A stretch of DNA of 64,000 bases from Azospira restricta (GTDB lineage: Bacteria; Pseudomonadota; Gammaproteobacteria; Burkholderiales; Rhodocyclaceae), in contig NZ_CP064781.1 in assembly GCF_016858125.1 (NCBI RefSeq), positions 372,001 to 436,000 on the forward strand, read 5' to 3'. Position 1 is the stretch's first letter. Each line of letters begins with the position of its first letter. The notes below the pieces were generated by a model that worked only from the letters and a program-made list of their open reading frames with translations, searched no databases and had not been told where the DNA came from. Positions 26,145 to 33,425 of the stretch are shown here, in pieces. The translations under genes and the position numbers were made by a program.

Positions 26145-27693
26145 TCTCTGCCAGCTCCGCAATGACATATTTTTCGTGGGTCGAATAATCGTCCAACGAG
26201 ACCGCAACTACGGGTGGAGCAGTCTTCTTGTCGAAGGATTTCAGTTTCCCATCCGAAGCTTTACGTGTCAATCCAACATTGAAGAGCTTCAGGATATTCT
26301 TTGGCGCAATCCCCGCAAACTGAAGGAATAAGACTTTCTTGCCCGCATCCGCTTCGCTTTCGGACACCGCATCGGAATGCAGTTCACCAGCCAGGCTTTT
26401 TGGATAAGGCTCTATGAAAATTACCTTGTTGATCCCACTTGCGACGATATGCCTTGCACATGAATGACAAGGGAATGTTGTCGAGTAAAGTGTCCCGCTG
26501 AGCAAACCGGGTTTGTGACTGCGAGCAACTGCTGTGATCGCGTCCATCTCGGCATGTACTGCTCTGGAGTATTCGATCAGTTGTTTTGCGTCTGTTGTCT
26601 TGAGTGCCTTTGTCACTTCTTCCAGCTTTGCATGATCTGCCAGCAAACCTCCTTTTTGAAGCTTGGTAAATATTTGCTGATAAAGTAGATCCTTCTTTTT
26701 ATCGTTATGACACCGCCTGTCTTGCCATGCATGGCAACGGTGATCAGACTCACCCGCATCCTCTGTATAAAGCCCTCCGCCGAATCGCGGCACATCGTTT
26801 CTTCCCAGACCTATTAACTCACCCTCCGGGCTGACGATTGCAGCTCCTACTTGACGAGATAGGCAGGCAGATTTTGCGGCCTCTGCGTAAGCCGCATACA
26901 TTGATGATTCGTCTAGAGTAGGTGTGTGAACAGGGCTACCAAAAATTATCTCCAAGAATCGATCAAGTGACTTTTCGAGTTGAAGCTTGTTCTCTTGGTC
27001 ATTTCTTACAAAAAAATCCGCTTGGTAAAAAACATCTCGTACCTTTTGTCCGTGATCATCTTCTTCACGATAGTCACGTTGCATGATCGCGCCTAGCGCA
27101 GGCTTGTCCAGATTTTGCTGCACTGTTAGGCGCTGTTCACGAACAGACTGTGGAGCGAAAACACCGATCAGCCAAAAGATATCTCCGTATGTTGCACGGA
27201 GTAACTTGAGTTCGTCCGGATGTTTAATAGAGTCGATGATGTGAACTTGCCGGAGTTTTTTCGGCACCGCCATTCCATCTGCCGATTTTCCGAATCCTAC
27301 TGTGTCACGGTGTTCTGCAATCTTTTCGACTGCTTTAGCCGCAAGATACGAAGTGCCGCAAATTTTGCGTAGCTCATCGCCAACGGTCTGCATGCGATCC
27401 ACACGTTCCGATGCAGATAAGTTATCTGCTACGGCTTGGTCTATTAACTTGGCGCCTTGTGCGATGAAATCGCTTAGCCTGTAGTAGTGCACCGAGTATG
27501 AATAATCGTCCTTGAATTTACTCAACAGGGTTTCATAGGTCGTAGTGCAACCAGAACCTACTGGCCCCACTAAAGCAATTACCAACTCTTCGGTCAATCT
27601 ATCCTTTAGGCGTGGAATTTTTGCAGGCTGCTCAACTGTTCCTTGCTGTAGCTCTTCGACCACCTTCAGGGTATTCGATCCTTGCGTGCTCAT
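26095..27693 (-). CDS. dcdV: Anti-phage deoxycytidylate deaminase (DcdV/AvcD type)
   Basis: 532 residues in two domains. The N-terminal half (to about 255) is a P-loop kinase-like domain starting VIALVGPVGSGCTT (about 38-51). The C-terminal half is a zinc cytidine/dCMP deaminase: HAEMDAI (His 380, catalytic Glu 382) and TTFPCHSCARHI (Cys 409 and 412). Extra His/Cys residues (CHAWQDRRCH, about 320-329) may bind a second metal. This layout and length match DcdV/AvcD proteins, which deaminate dCTP/dCMP during phage infection, starve phage replication of nucleotides and are held inactive by a small RNA in Vibrio. The usual P-loop lysine is a cysteine here. Codon use is AT-rich compared with all neighbours, which indicates horizontal transfer. 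Confidence 0.88.
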   Translation of the reverse strand: MSTQGSNTLKVVEELQQGTVEQPAKIPRLKDRLTEELVIALVGPVGSGCTTTYETLLSKFKDDYSYSVHYYRLSDFIAQGAKLIDQAVADNLSASERVDRMQTVGDELRKICGTSYLAAKAVEKIAEHRDTVGFGKSADGMAVPKKLRQVHIIDSIKHPDELKLLRATYGDIFWLIGVFAPQSVREQRLTVQQNLDKPALGAIMQRDYREEDDHGQKVRDVFYQADFFVRNDQENKLQLEKSLDRFLEIIFGSPVHTPTLDESSMYAAYAEAAKSACLSRQVGAAIVSPEGELIGLGRNDVPRFGGGLYTEDAGESDHRCHAWQDRRCHNDKKKDLLYQQIFTKLQKGGLLADHAKLEEVTKALKTTDAKQLIEYSRAVHAEMDAITAVARSHKPGLLSGTLYSTTFPCHSCARHIVASGINKVIFIEPYPKSLAGELHSDAVSESEADAGKKVLFLQFAGIAPKNILKLFNVGLTRKASDGKLKSFDKKTAPPVVAVSLDDYSTHEKYVIAELAENEEKASHGKQSALFDA

Positions 27694-27803
27694 ATGTCTC
27701 TAGCCCTTCGGCTGCCTCTTAGAGGAAAGCGGAAATTGTAATTTATTTGTCATCACAACAAAATTGATCCATTTGTTATCGGCCTTCTGGCCAGATACGC
27801 CAC
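27694..27803 (-). promoter_or_regulatory. Leader/promoter region of the deaminase gene
   Basis: 110 bp between the deaminase start and the insertion sequence. A -10-like TACAAT is at 27740-27735 on the - strand, with only a weak -35. The short leader after it can form small hairpins (CCTCTAAGAGG and AGCC-GAAG-GGCT), and GGCC-AGAA-GGCC lies further upstream. The outer part, 27753-27803, is what remains of the 3' end of the LysR gene from before the insertion. No separate RNA gene is obvious. Confidence 0.4.
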
Positions 27804-27829
27804 TGACCTGCCTGAATTCTTCGGGCCAC

Positions 27830-28684
27830 TCATTCCTGGAAAATGGCTCCCGGTTTGGTGGTTGAAAGACACTGCTTCTTGAATGCCGCCGGAGTCTGGT
27901 TGCCCAGGCTCGAATGCGGACGGATTTCATTGTAATGCTGACGCCATTGATCGATTACGACCTTGGCTTCCGTTCGGTTCCTGAACCACTCCATCGACAG
28001 GCATTCATCCCGGAACTTGCCGTTGAAGCTTTCTGCCATACCGTTCTGCCACGGCTTGCCGGGGTCGATCAGTGCCATGTCGAGATTCTCGTTGGCCGCC
28101 CAGCGCAGCAGCGCCCGGGAAACGAATTCGGGGCCGTTGTCCGAGCGCAGAATCTTGGGCGCACCGTGCGTGCTGATGAGTTGTGACAGCACCTCGATCA
28201 CTCTCCCGGAACGAATCGAACCGGCGACATCGATCGCCAGGCTCTCTCGCGTGTATTCATCGACGACTGTCAGACACTTCAGCTGCTGACCGTTGGCGCA
28301 GGCGTCGAATACGAAGTCGTAAGCCCATACCTGCCCGGCTGCAAGCGGCGCTTGCGGCCGGGGGCGAGACAGCGCAATCCGCTTTCTTGGCCGCTTCCGC
28401 GGCACCTGCAACCCTGCCTTGCGCCACAGGCGCCAAGCCCGGTCAGTACTCATCCGCTGCCCCTGGCGTTCGAGAAAGACCTGAATGCGCCGGTAGCCGT
28501 ATCGTGGGTACTGTGCCGATAGGATGCGCATGGCCGCCAGTGCCGGTGCGTCCTTCTTCTGCATGCGTGATTCGTAACGGAGCGCCGATCTCGCCGTACG
28601 GGTCAGCGCACACGCTTTCCGCTCCGACAGGCCACGCCCCTTGGCGTACTCTGCCTGCCGGCGCCGGGCGGGTGCGCTCACCAT
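27830..28684 (-). CDS. IS3-family transposase OrfB (DDE integrase domain)
   Basis: 284 residues. An HTH_21-like segment (RYGYRRIQVFLERQGQRMS) precedes an rve catalytic core with the DDE triad: Asp in WAYDFVFDA, Asp in LRSDNGPEFVS and Glu in GMAESFNGKFRDECL. It is normally made as an OrfAB fusion by -1 frameshifting; an ATG at 28684 inside the slippery region could also give OrfB alone. The stop codon lies inside the element, 26 bp from its end. All catalytic residues are present, so the enzyme looks functional. Confidence 0.93.
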   Translation of the reverse strand: MVSAPARRRQAEYAKGRGLSERKACALTRTARSALRYESRMQKKDAPALAAMRILSAQYPRYGYRRIQVFLERQGQRMSTDRAWRLWRKAGLQVPRKRPRKRIALSRPRPQAPLAAGQVWAYDFVFDACANGQQLKCLTVVDEYTRESLAIDVAGSIRSGRVIEVLSQLISTHGAPKILRSDNGPEFVSRALLRWAANENLDMALIDPGKPWQNGMAESFNGKFRDECLSMEWFRNRTEAKVVIDQWRQHYNEIRPHSSLGNQTPAAFKKQCLSTTKPGAIFQE

Positions 28685-28941
28685 TTTTTTGCGTTGATCT
28701 CCTTCATGATCTCGACTTCGAGATCACGTTCGGCCAGCAGCTTCTTCAGCCGGGCATTTTCCTGCTCAAGCTGCCGCAGCCGTTTCACTTCATCGGCATT
28801 CATCGAACCGAAGCGCTGCCGCCAGCTGTAGATCGTTTGTTCGCTGATGCCGTGTTTCTTCGCTACTTCGGCAACCGAACTCTTGTCCGCTTCACGCAGG
28901 ATCGCGACGGTCTGCGCTTCCGTAAATCGGCTCTTTCTCAT
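28678..28941 (-). CDS. IS3-family transposase OrfA (helix-turn-helix)
   Basis: 87 residues. The Tnp_1 helix-turn-helix is VAEVAKKHGISEQTIYSWRQ (about 23-42), followed by a leucine-zipper coiled coil (LRQLEQENARLKKLLAERDLE) used for multimerisation. It binds the element's terminal repeats. The 3' end overlaps orfB at the A7 run, where a -1 shift gives the fused transposase. Confidence 0.93.
   Translation of the reverse strand: MRKSRFTEAQTVAILREADKSSVAEVAKKHGISEQTIYSWRQRFGSMNADEVKRLRQLEQENARLKKLLAERDLEVEIMKEINAKKW
28684..28690 (-). other. Programmed -1 frameshift site of the insertion sequence
   Basis: Seven consecutive A's on the - strand just before the orfA stop and at the orfB start. Slipping back one base joins ...NAKK to MVSAPAR..., the standard way IS3-family elements make OrfAB. 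Confidence 0.75.
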
Positions 28942-28970
28942 GACTCCCTTTCTTCAAGGAAGCCATCTTC

Positions 28971-29885
28971 TCAAGTTTCAGCTGGTCCGAAAATCGCCGG
29001 GCAGGTCACCACCAGAAACTCCACGCACACCCGCAGCCGCGCCGACGCCGACAGCCGCGACGGATACACCGCCCACACATCCACCCGCTGCGCGTAGTCC
29101 GGCAGCACGCGCACGAGGTCACCGCGGTCGAGGCTGGGACCGACGTCCCAGAGCGAGCGCAGGATGATGCCGTGGCCGTCGATCGCCCACTGGTGGACGA
29201 TCTCGCCGTTGCTCGCCGACAGCGGGCCGCTGACCTTCACCGTTTCCTCGCCGCGCGGGCCGTGCAGCGTCCACCGCCCGAAGTCCTCGTAGCGCTCGCG
29301 GATGACGATGCAGCGGTGCCGTGCCAGGTCGGCGAGCGTCGCCGGCGTACCGTGTGCGGCGAGATAGGCCGGCGCCGCGCAGAGCACGCGCTCGTTGGCG
29401 GCCAGCCGGCACGAGATGAGATACGGCTCGCGCGCCTCGCCGAAGCGGATGTCGAGGTGGAAGCCTTCGTCGATCAGGTCGACCGGCCGATCACGCAGTT
29501 CGAGCTGGATTTCGAGCCCGGGATGGCGCTTCGCCAGCGCCGACAGCGCCGGCGCGATGCGGTTGCGGCCGAAGCCGGAGCTGGTGCAGATGCGCAGCAG
29601 ACCGCGCGGTTCGGCGCGGGTTTCGGAGACGGCGTCGGCCAGCTGGTCGACGTCGTCGAGGAGGCGCTGCGCCCATTGCAGCACCGTCTCGCCCGGCTCG
29701 GTCAGCGCCACGCTGCGCGTCGTCCGGTGCAGCAGCGTCGCCTCCATGCACGCTTCGAGGATGGCGATGCGCTTGCTGACGACGGCGTTGGAAAGACCCA
29801 GTTCACGCGCGGTGGCGGCGAAGCTGCGGTGGCGGGCGACGGCACAGAACAGGCGGAGGTCGTCGAGTTGCGGCGCATTTTTCAC
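28971..29885 (-). CDS. LysR-family regulator with 3' end replaced by the insertion sequence
   Basis: 304 residues as it now stands, from a GTG at 29885. The N-terminal winged helix (DLRLFCAVARHRSFAATARE... NAVVSKRIAILEA) and the effector domain place it with the TtdR/DmlR-type regulators of tartrate and malate use. It is divergent from a tartrate/D-malate dehydrogenase gene, which is therefore the likely target. The native coding part stops at 29009; the last 12 codons (VTCPAIFGPAET) come from the IS end. Removing the IS and one target copy restores VEFLVAYLARRPITNGSILL, a more typical LysR C-terminus. Loss of a few terminal residues may or may not impair function. Confidence 0.85.
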   Translation of the reverse strand: MKNAPQLDDLRLFCAVARHRSFAATARELGLSNAVVSKRIAILEACMEATLLHRTTRSVALTEPGETVLQWAQRLLDDVDQLADAVSETRAEPRGLLRICTSSGFGRNRIAPALSALAKRHPGLEIQLELRDRPVDLIDEGFHLDIRFGEAREPYLISCRLAANERVLCAAPAYLAAHGTPATLADLARHRCIVIRERYEDFGRWTLHGPRGEETVKVSGPLSASNGEIVHQWAIDGHGIILRSLWDVGPSLDRGDLVRVLPDYAQRVDVWAVYPSRLSASARLRVCVEFLVVTCPAIFGPAET

Positions 29886-29895
29886 GATTCGTGAA
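29881..29895. promoter_or_regulatory. Inverted repeat at the LysR start, candidate operator
   Basis: TTCACG-ATT-CGTGAA, with perfect 6-bp arms, overlaps the LysR GTG start in the divergent LysR/dehydrogenase region. Dyads of this size are typical LysR recognition sites, so autoregulation and control of the dehydrogenase are plausible. Confidence 0.45.
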
Positions 29896-29982
29896 TTATG
29901 TAGTGACGATTCAACCGATTTTAGTTCAATCCGTGATCGGTATCCTTGCCGGACTCAAGTCCATTTTCAGGAGTCCGCCGCC

Positions 29983-31059
29983 ATGAAAACCCAGCGCATC
30001 GCCGTCATCCCCGGTGACGGTATCGGCAACGAAGTGATGCCCGAAGGGCTGCGCGTCGTCGCGGCGGCCGCGGCGAAGTTCGACCTGCCGCTTTCCTTCC
30101 AGCGCTTCGACTGGGCCAACTGCGACTACTGGCAGCGCACCGGCCGGATGATGCCGGACGACTGGTTCGCGCAGCTGCAGGACTTCGACGCGATCTACTT
30201 CGGCGCCGTCGGCTGGCCGGCACTGGTGCCCGACCACATCTCGCTGTGGGGCTCGCTGCTCAGGTTCCGGCGCGAGTTCGACCAGTACGTGAACCTGCGC
30301 CCGGTGCGGCTGATGCCCGGTGTGCCCTGCCCGCTGGCGAACAAGCAGCCGGGCGACATCGACTTCTACGTGGTACGCGAGAACACCGAGGGCGAGTACT
30401 CGGCGGTCGGCGGCAGGATGTACGAGGGCACCGAGCGCGAGACGGTGCTGCAGGAATCGATATTCACCCGCAAGGGCACCGACCGCATCCTGAAGTACGC
30501 CTTCGAGCTGGCGAACAGCCGGCCGCGCAAGTTGCTAACCGCGGCGACCAAGTCGAACGGCATCGCCATCTCGATGCCCTGGTGGGACGAGCGCGTCGCG
30601 GCGATGGCGGCGAACTACCCGGAGGTGAGCTGGGACAAACAGCACATCGACATCCTCTGCGCGCGCTTCGTGCTGCAGCCGGAGCGCTTCGACGTGGTCG
30701 TCGGCTCCAACCTGTTCGGCGACATCCTCTCCGACCTCGGCCCGGCCTGCGCCGGAACGATCGGCATCGCGCCGTCGGCCAACCTCAACCCGGAGCGCCG
30801 CTTCCCGTCGCTGTTCGAGCCGGTGCATGGCTCGGCGCCGGACATCTACGGCCGCAACATCGCCAACCCGATCGGCATGATCTGGTCGGGGGCGATGATG
30901 CTCGACTTCCTCGGCAATGGAAACGAACGCTACACCGCCGCGCACGACGCGATCCTGCGCGCGATCGAGGCGACCATCGCCGACGGCCCGCGCACGCCGG
31001 ACATGGGCGGCACGGCGGATACCACCGCCGTCGGTACAGCCATCGCCGCCGCGCTGTGA
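29983..31059 (+). CDS. ttuC: Tartrate dehydrogenase / D-malate dehydrogenase (decarboxylating)
   Basis: 358 residues of the isocitrate/isopropylmalate dehydrogenase family. The N-terminal AVIPGDGIGNEVMPEGLRV, the substrate-loop region RRFDQ-like LRFRREFDQYVNLRPVRL (about 87-104), VRENTEGEYSAVGG and the metal-binding GSNLFGDILSDLGPACAG (about 245-262) are all visible. Family members use NAD+ to oxidise and decarboxylate D-malate or act on tartrate. The length and motif spacing fit TtuC/DmlA rather than LeuB, and the divergent TtdR-like LysR supports this. No leuCD genes are nearby. Confidence 0.85.
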   Translation: MKTQRIAVIPGDGIGNEVMPEGLRVVAAAAAKFDLPLSFQRFDWANCDYWQRTGRMMPDDWFAQLQDFDAIYFGAVGWPALVPDHISLWGSLLRFRREFDQYVNLRPVRLMPGVPCPLANKQPGDIDFYVVRENTEGEYSAVGGRMYEGTERETVLQESIFTRKGTDRILKYAFELANSRPRKLLTAATKSNGIAISMPWWDERVAAMAANYPEVSWDKQHIDILCARFVLQPERFDVVVGSNLFGDILSDLGPACAGTIGIAPSANLNPERRFPSLFEPVHGSAPDIYGRNIANPIGMIWSGAMMLDFLGNGNERYTAAHDAILRAIEATIADGPRTPDMGGTADTTAVGTAIAAAL

Positions 31060-31072
31060 GGTCGGCGCAGCG

Positions 31073-31840
31073 ATGGAATTTTCCTTCGCCCTCGCCTGGC
31101 CGCTGCTGCTCGGCGCACTGCTCGGCGGCGTCGGCGGCCTGCTCGGCATCGGCGGCGGCATCGTCGCTATCCCGGTGCTGGCGCTCGGCTTCGGCATGAG
31201 CCAGCAGCTGGCGCAGGGCACGGCGCTGGTGATGATCATGCCGAACGTGCTGCTCGCGTTCTGGCGCTACTACCAGCGCCACCCGATGCCGCTGGCGACC
31301 GTCGGCCTGCTCGCCCTGTGCGCGCTGGCCACCACCTGGCCGGCGGCCTGGCTCGCGGTGCATCTCGATTCGCGCGTGCTGGCGCTGTGCTTCGCGACCT
31401 TCCTGATCGGGCTGGCGCTCCATTTCCTGCGCGGCACGCTGCGCGCCGCGCCGGCCGAGATCAAAAGCGCCGGCTGGCACCCGCGCCTGATGCCCGGCGT
31501 CGGGCTCGCCGGCGGGTTCCTGTCCGGCCTCTTCGGCGTCGGCGCCGGCCTCGTCGCGGCGCCGTTGCTGGTGCGCGGCTTCGGCCTCAGGCAGGCGGTG
31601 GCACAGGGCATGGGGCTGGCGATGGTGGTGCCGGGCAGCGTGCTGGCGCTCGCCACCTTCGCGCAGGCGCAGCAGGTCGACTGGCAGACCGGCGCGCTGC
31701 TCGCCGCCGGCGGCATGGCGACGATCTCGACCGGCGTCGCCTGGGCGCACCGGCTGCCGGAATACAAGCTGCGCCGGCTGTTCGCGCTGCTGCTGCTGGC
31801 GACGGCGGCGCTGATGATCGCGCGCGCATTGCGCGGCTGA
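31073..31840 (+). CDS. TauE/SafE-family (DUF81) membrane permease
   Basis: 255 residues with about eight hydrophobic segments and two repeats of the family motif: GGVGGLLGIGGGIVAIPVL (about 19-37) and GGFLSGLFGVGAGLVAAPLLV (about 147-167). These inner-membrane proteins export or import small organic anions such as sulfite, sulfonates or sulfoacetate; the substrate here is unknown. It starts 13 bp after the dehydrogenase gene, so it may move a carboxylate used by that enzyme. This is inference from position only. Confidence 0.8.
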   Translation: MEFSFALAWPLLLGALLGGVGGLLGIGGGIVAIPVLALGFGMSQQLAQGTALVMIMPNVLLAFWRYYQRHPMPLATVGLLALCALATTWPAAWLAVHLDSRVLALCFATFLIGLALHFLRGTLRAAPAEIKSAGWHPRLMPGVGLAGGFLSGLFGVGAGLVAAPLLVRGFGLRQAVAQGMGLAMVVPGSVLALATFAQAQQVDWQTGALLAAGGMATISTGVAWAHRLPEYKLRRLFALLLLATAALMIARALRG

Positions 31841-31850
31841 GGCGCGGCGC

Positions 31851-33347
31851 TCAGGCGACCGGAAACTCCTGCACATCGACGCCGGCGACCCGCACGCAGT
31901 TGCGACCGGCGGCCTTGGCCGCGTACATCGCCGCGTCGGCGCAGCGGATCGCCTCGTCGAGCGTGCCGTCGACGGTGGCGATACCGGCGATGCCGATGCT
32001 GACGCTGACCGGGCCGCGCGGCGTGCCGATGGCGGTGACCGCCCGGCGCATGTTCTCGGCGAGCTGGCGCGTATCGTCGATCGACGCGCGGTCGAGGACG
32101 ACCAGGAATTCCTCGCCGCCGTAGCGGCCGACCAGGTCGCTCTGCCGGCAGCAGCTGCGCAGCGCCGCCGCCACCTGGCGCAGGATGTCGTCGCCGACGG
32201 CGTGGCCGAAGCTGTCGTTGATCGCCTTGAAGTGGTCGACGTCGATCATCATCACCACCAGCTGCTCGCCGCGCGCGCCGCGGCGCTCCGGGCTGTCGGC
32301 GAGGCCGAGCAGCGAGCGCCGGTTGAGCACGCCGGTGAGGCCGTCCACCGAGGCCAGCGTCTCGTGCTCGCGCGCCGCCCGCACCAGCTGCTCGGCGAGC
32401 CAGAGGATGATCGCGCCGATGCCGAGCCACAGCCCGACCGCCAGCACCAGCCGCTCGTACCAGGGCGCCAGCATGCGACCGTGGTCAACCGAGCCGACGG
32501 CGTAGAGCGGCGTGCCGCGCAGCAGGCGGAAGGCGACCACGCGCTGCCGCCCGTCGAGCGGCGAGCGCGTCGTGAACACGCCGGACGGCGTTCCCGGCGC
32601 GTACTGCGCCGCCTCCTCCGGCAGCGCCAGCTGGCGGCCGACGTGCCGCTCGTTGTCGGGAATCCGCGCGTAGATCTTGCCGTCGGCGGAAGCGATCGCC
32701 AGCGTGCTGCCGGGTATCGAGAAGCGGGCACCGAGCGAGTCGCCGAAGACGGCGAGGTCGATCGCCGCCACCAGCACCCGGCTGACCCTGCCGTCGCGGT
32801 CGCGCACCGGCTTGCTGACGCCGAAGAACCACTTGTCGCGATGCACCTTCGAAACCTGCGGCTCGCCGACGTAGAGCCGCGTGTCGGCGGTCGCCAGGTG
32901 TTCGCGGACGTATTGCCGGTCGGTGACGTCCGGCGGCTCGCCGGGACCGGTCCAATGGACGATGCGGCCGGGCGGCTCGACGACGGCGAGGTCCATCAGG
33001 TAGGGCGTTGCCACCTGCCACGACAGCAGCGTGTTGCGGATCTGCGCCGAATGCGGGATTGCCGCTTCCGGCGAATGCTGGAGGATCGCCGCCATGCCGG
33101 CGAGCAGCTGGTTGGCCGCCTGCAGCGTGCCCTCGGCGTTGAGCGCGGCCATGTCGGCGATTTCCTGCGCCTCGCTTTTGGCAAGCGCCACCTGCGCGCG
33201 GTAGTCGAGCACGCCGTAGCCGGCGAAGAGGACGGCGAGCGTGACGACGAGGGCGAGTGCGCCCCCGCGGATCCGTGCCAACTGGGCGCGCAGGAAAGCC
33301 GAATCGGGCTGCGGCATGGTCACGGACGATCCCCCCTCGAGGCTCAT
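31851..33347 (-). CDS. Membrane diguanylate cyclase with a periplasmic Cache-like sensor
   Basis: 498 residues from the ATG at 33347. A GTG at 33323, with a GGGGGGA sequence seven bases upstream, and an ATG at 33317 are equally possible starts. TM1 is at about 28-48, followed by a double-Cache-like periplasmic domain (DRQYVREHLATADTRLYVG and HRDKWFFGVSKPVRD are typical), TM2 (about 305-325) and a GGDEF domain with the active loop GRYGGEEF (about 411-415). An I-site RQSD precedes it. It should make c-di-GMP in response to an extracytoplasmic ligand. It is convergent with the permease gene. Confidence 0.88.
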   Translation of the reverse strand: MSLEGGSSVTMPQPDSAFLRAQLARIRGGALALVVTLAVLFAGYGVLDYRAQVALAKSEAQEIADMAALNAEGTLQAANQLLAGMAAILQHSPEAAIPHSAQIRNTLLSWQVATPYLMDLAVVEPPGRIVHWTGPGEPPDVTDRQYVREHLATADTRLYVGEPQVSKVHRDKWFFGVSKPVRDRDGRVSRVLVAAIDLAVFGDSLGARFSIPGSTLAIASADGKIYARIPDNERHVGRQLALPEEAAQYAPGTPSGVFTTRSPLDGRQRVVAFRLLRGTPLYAVGSVDHGRMLAPWYERLVLAVGLWLGIGAIILWLAEQLVRAAREHETLASVDGLTGVLNRRSLLGLADSPERRGARGEQLVVMMIDVDHFKAINDSFGHAVGDDILRQVAAALRSCCRQSDLVGRYGGEEFLVVLDRASIDDTRQLAENMRRAVTAIGTPRGPVSVSIGIAGIATVDGTLDEAIRCADAAMYAAKAAGRNCVRVAGVDVQEFPVA

Positions 33348-33413
33348 GGTTTTTTTGACCGCCGCTGCCGCGCGGCGTTCGCCGATCATACCGCCGTCGT
33401 CGGCGCTTGCCGA

Positions 33414-33419
33414 TACAAT
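33414..33419 (+). promoter_or_regulatory. -10 box six bases before a start codon (leaderless candidate)
   Basis: TACAAT at 33414-33419 is followed after only 6 bases by the ATG at 33426. If used, transcription would begin at or next to the A of the start codon, giving a leaderless mRNA. No clear -35 element is visible. Confidence 0.35.
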
Positions 33420-33425
33420 CGCGCG

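Larger units (their letters stand above)
27804..29008 (-). mobile_element. Complete IS3-family (IS407-group) insertion sequence, 1205 bp
   Basis: Both ends begin TGACCTGCC reading inward, and the similarity continues further in (TTCGGGCCA/TTCGGACCA and ATGGCTCCC/ATGGCTTCC). It is flanked by a perfect 4-bp direct repeat CCAC (27800-27803 and 29009-29012), the target-duplication length of the IS407 group. It carries overlapping orfA and orfB with an A7 slippery run. The intact ends, ORFs and duplication indicate recent, probably active, transposition. It lies between dcdV and the LysR gene, transcribed in the same direction as both. Confidence 0.93.

Noticed and set aside
26464-26688. 74-codon + strand ORF inside the deaminase gene
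   Set aside because: It lies antisense within the conserved deaminase domain, with no ribosome-binding site or family similarity.
25918-27803. Attachment-site repeats or an integrase bordering the deaminase island
   Set aside because: No direct repeats were found between the sequence after the btuF terminator and the LysR junction, and no integrase or tRNA gene is present. The route of acquisition remains unknown.
27700-27930. 76-codon ORF on the - strand spanning the deaminase leader and the insertion-sequence end
   Set aside because: It crosses the insertion boundary at 27804, so it is a junction product. The part outside the element is the LysR 3' end and leader read in another frame.
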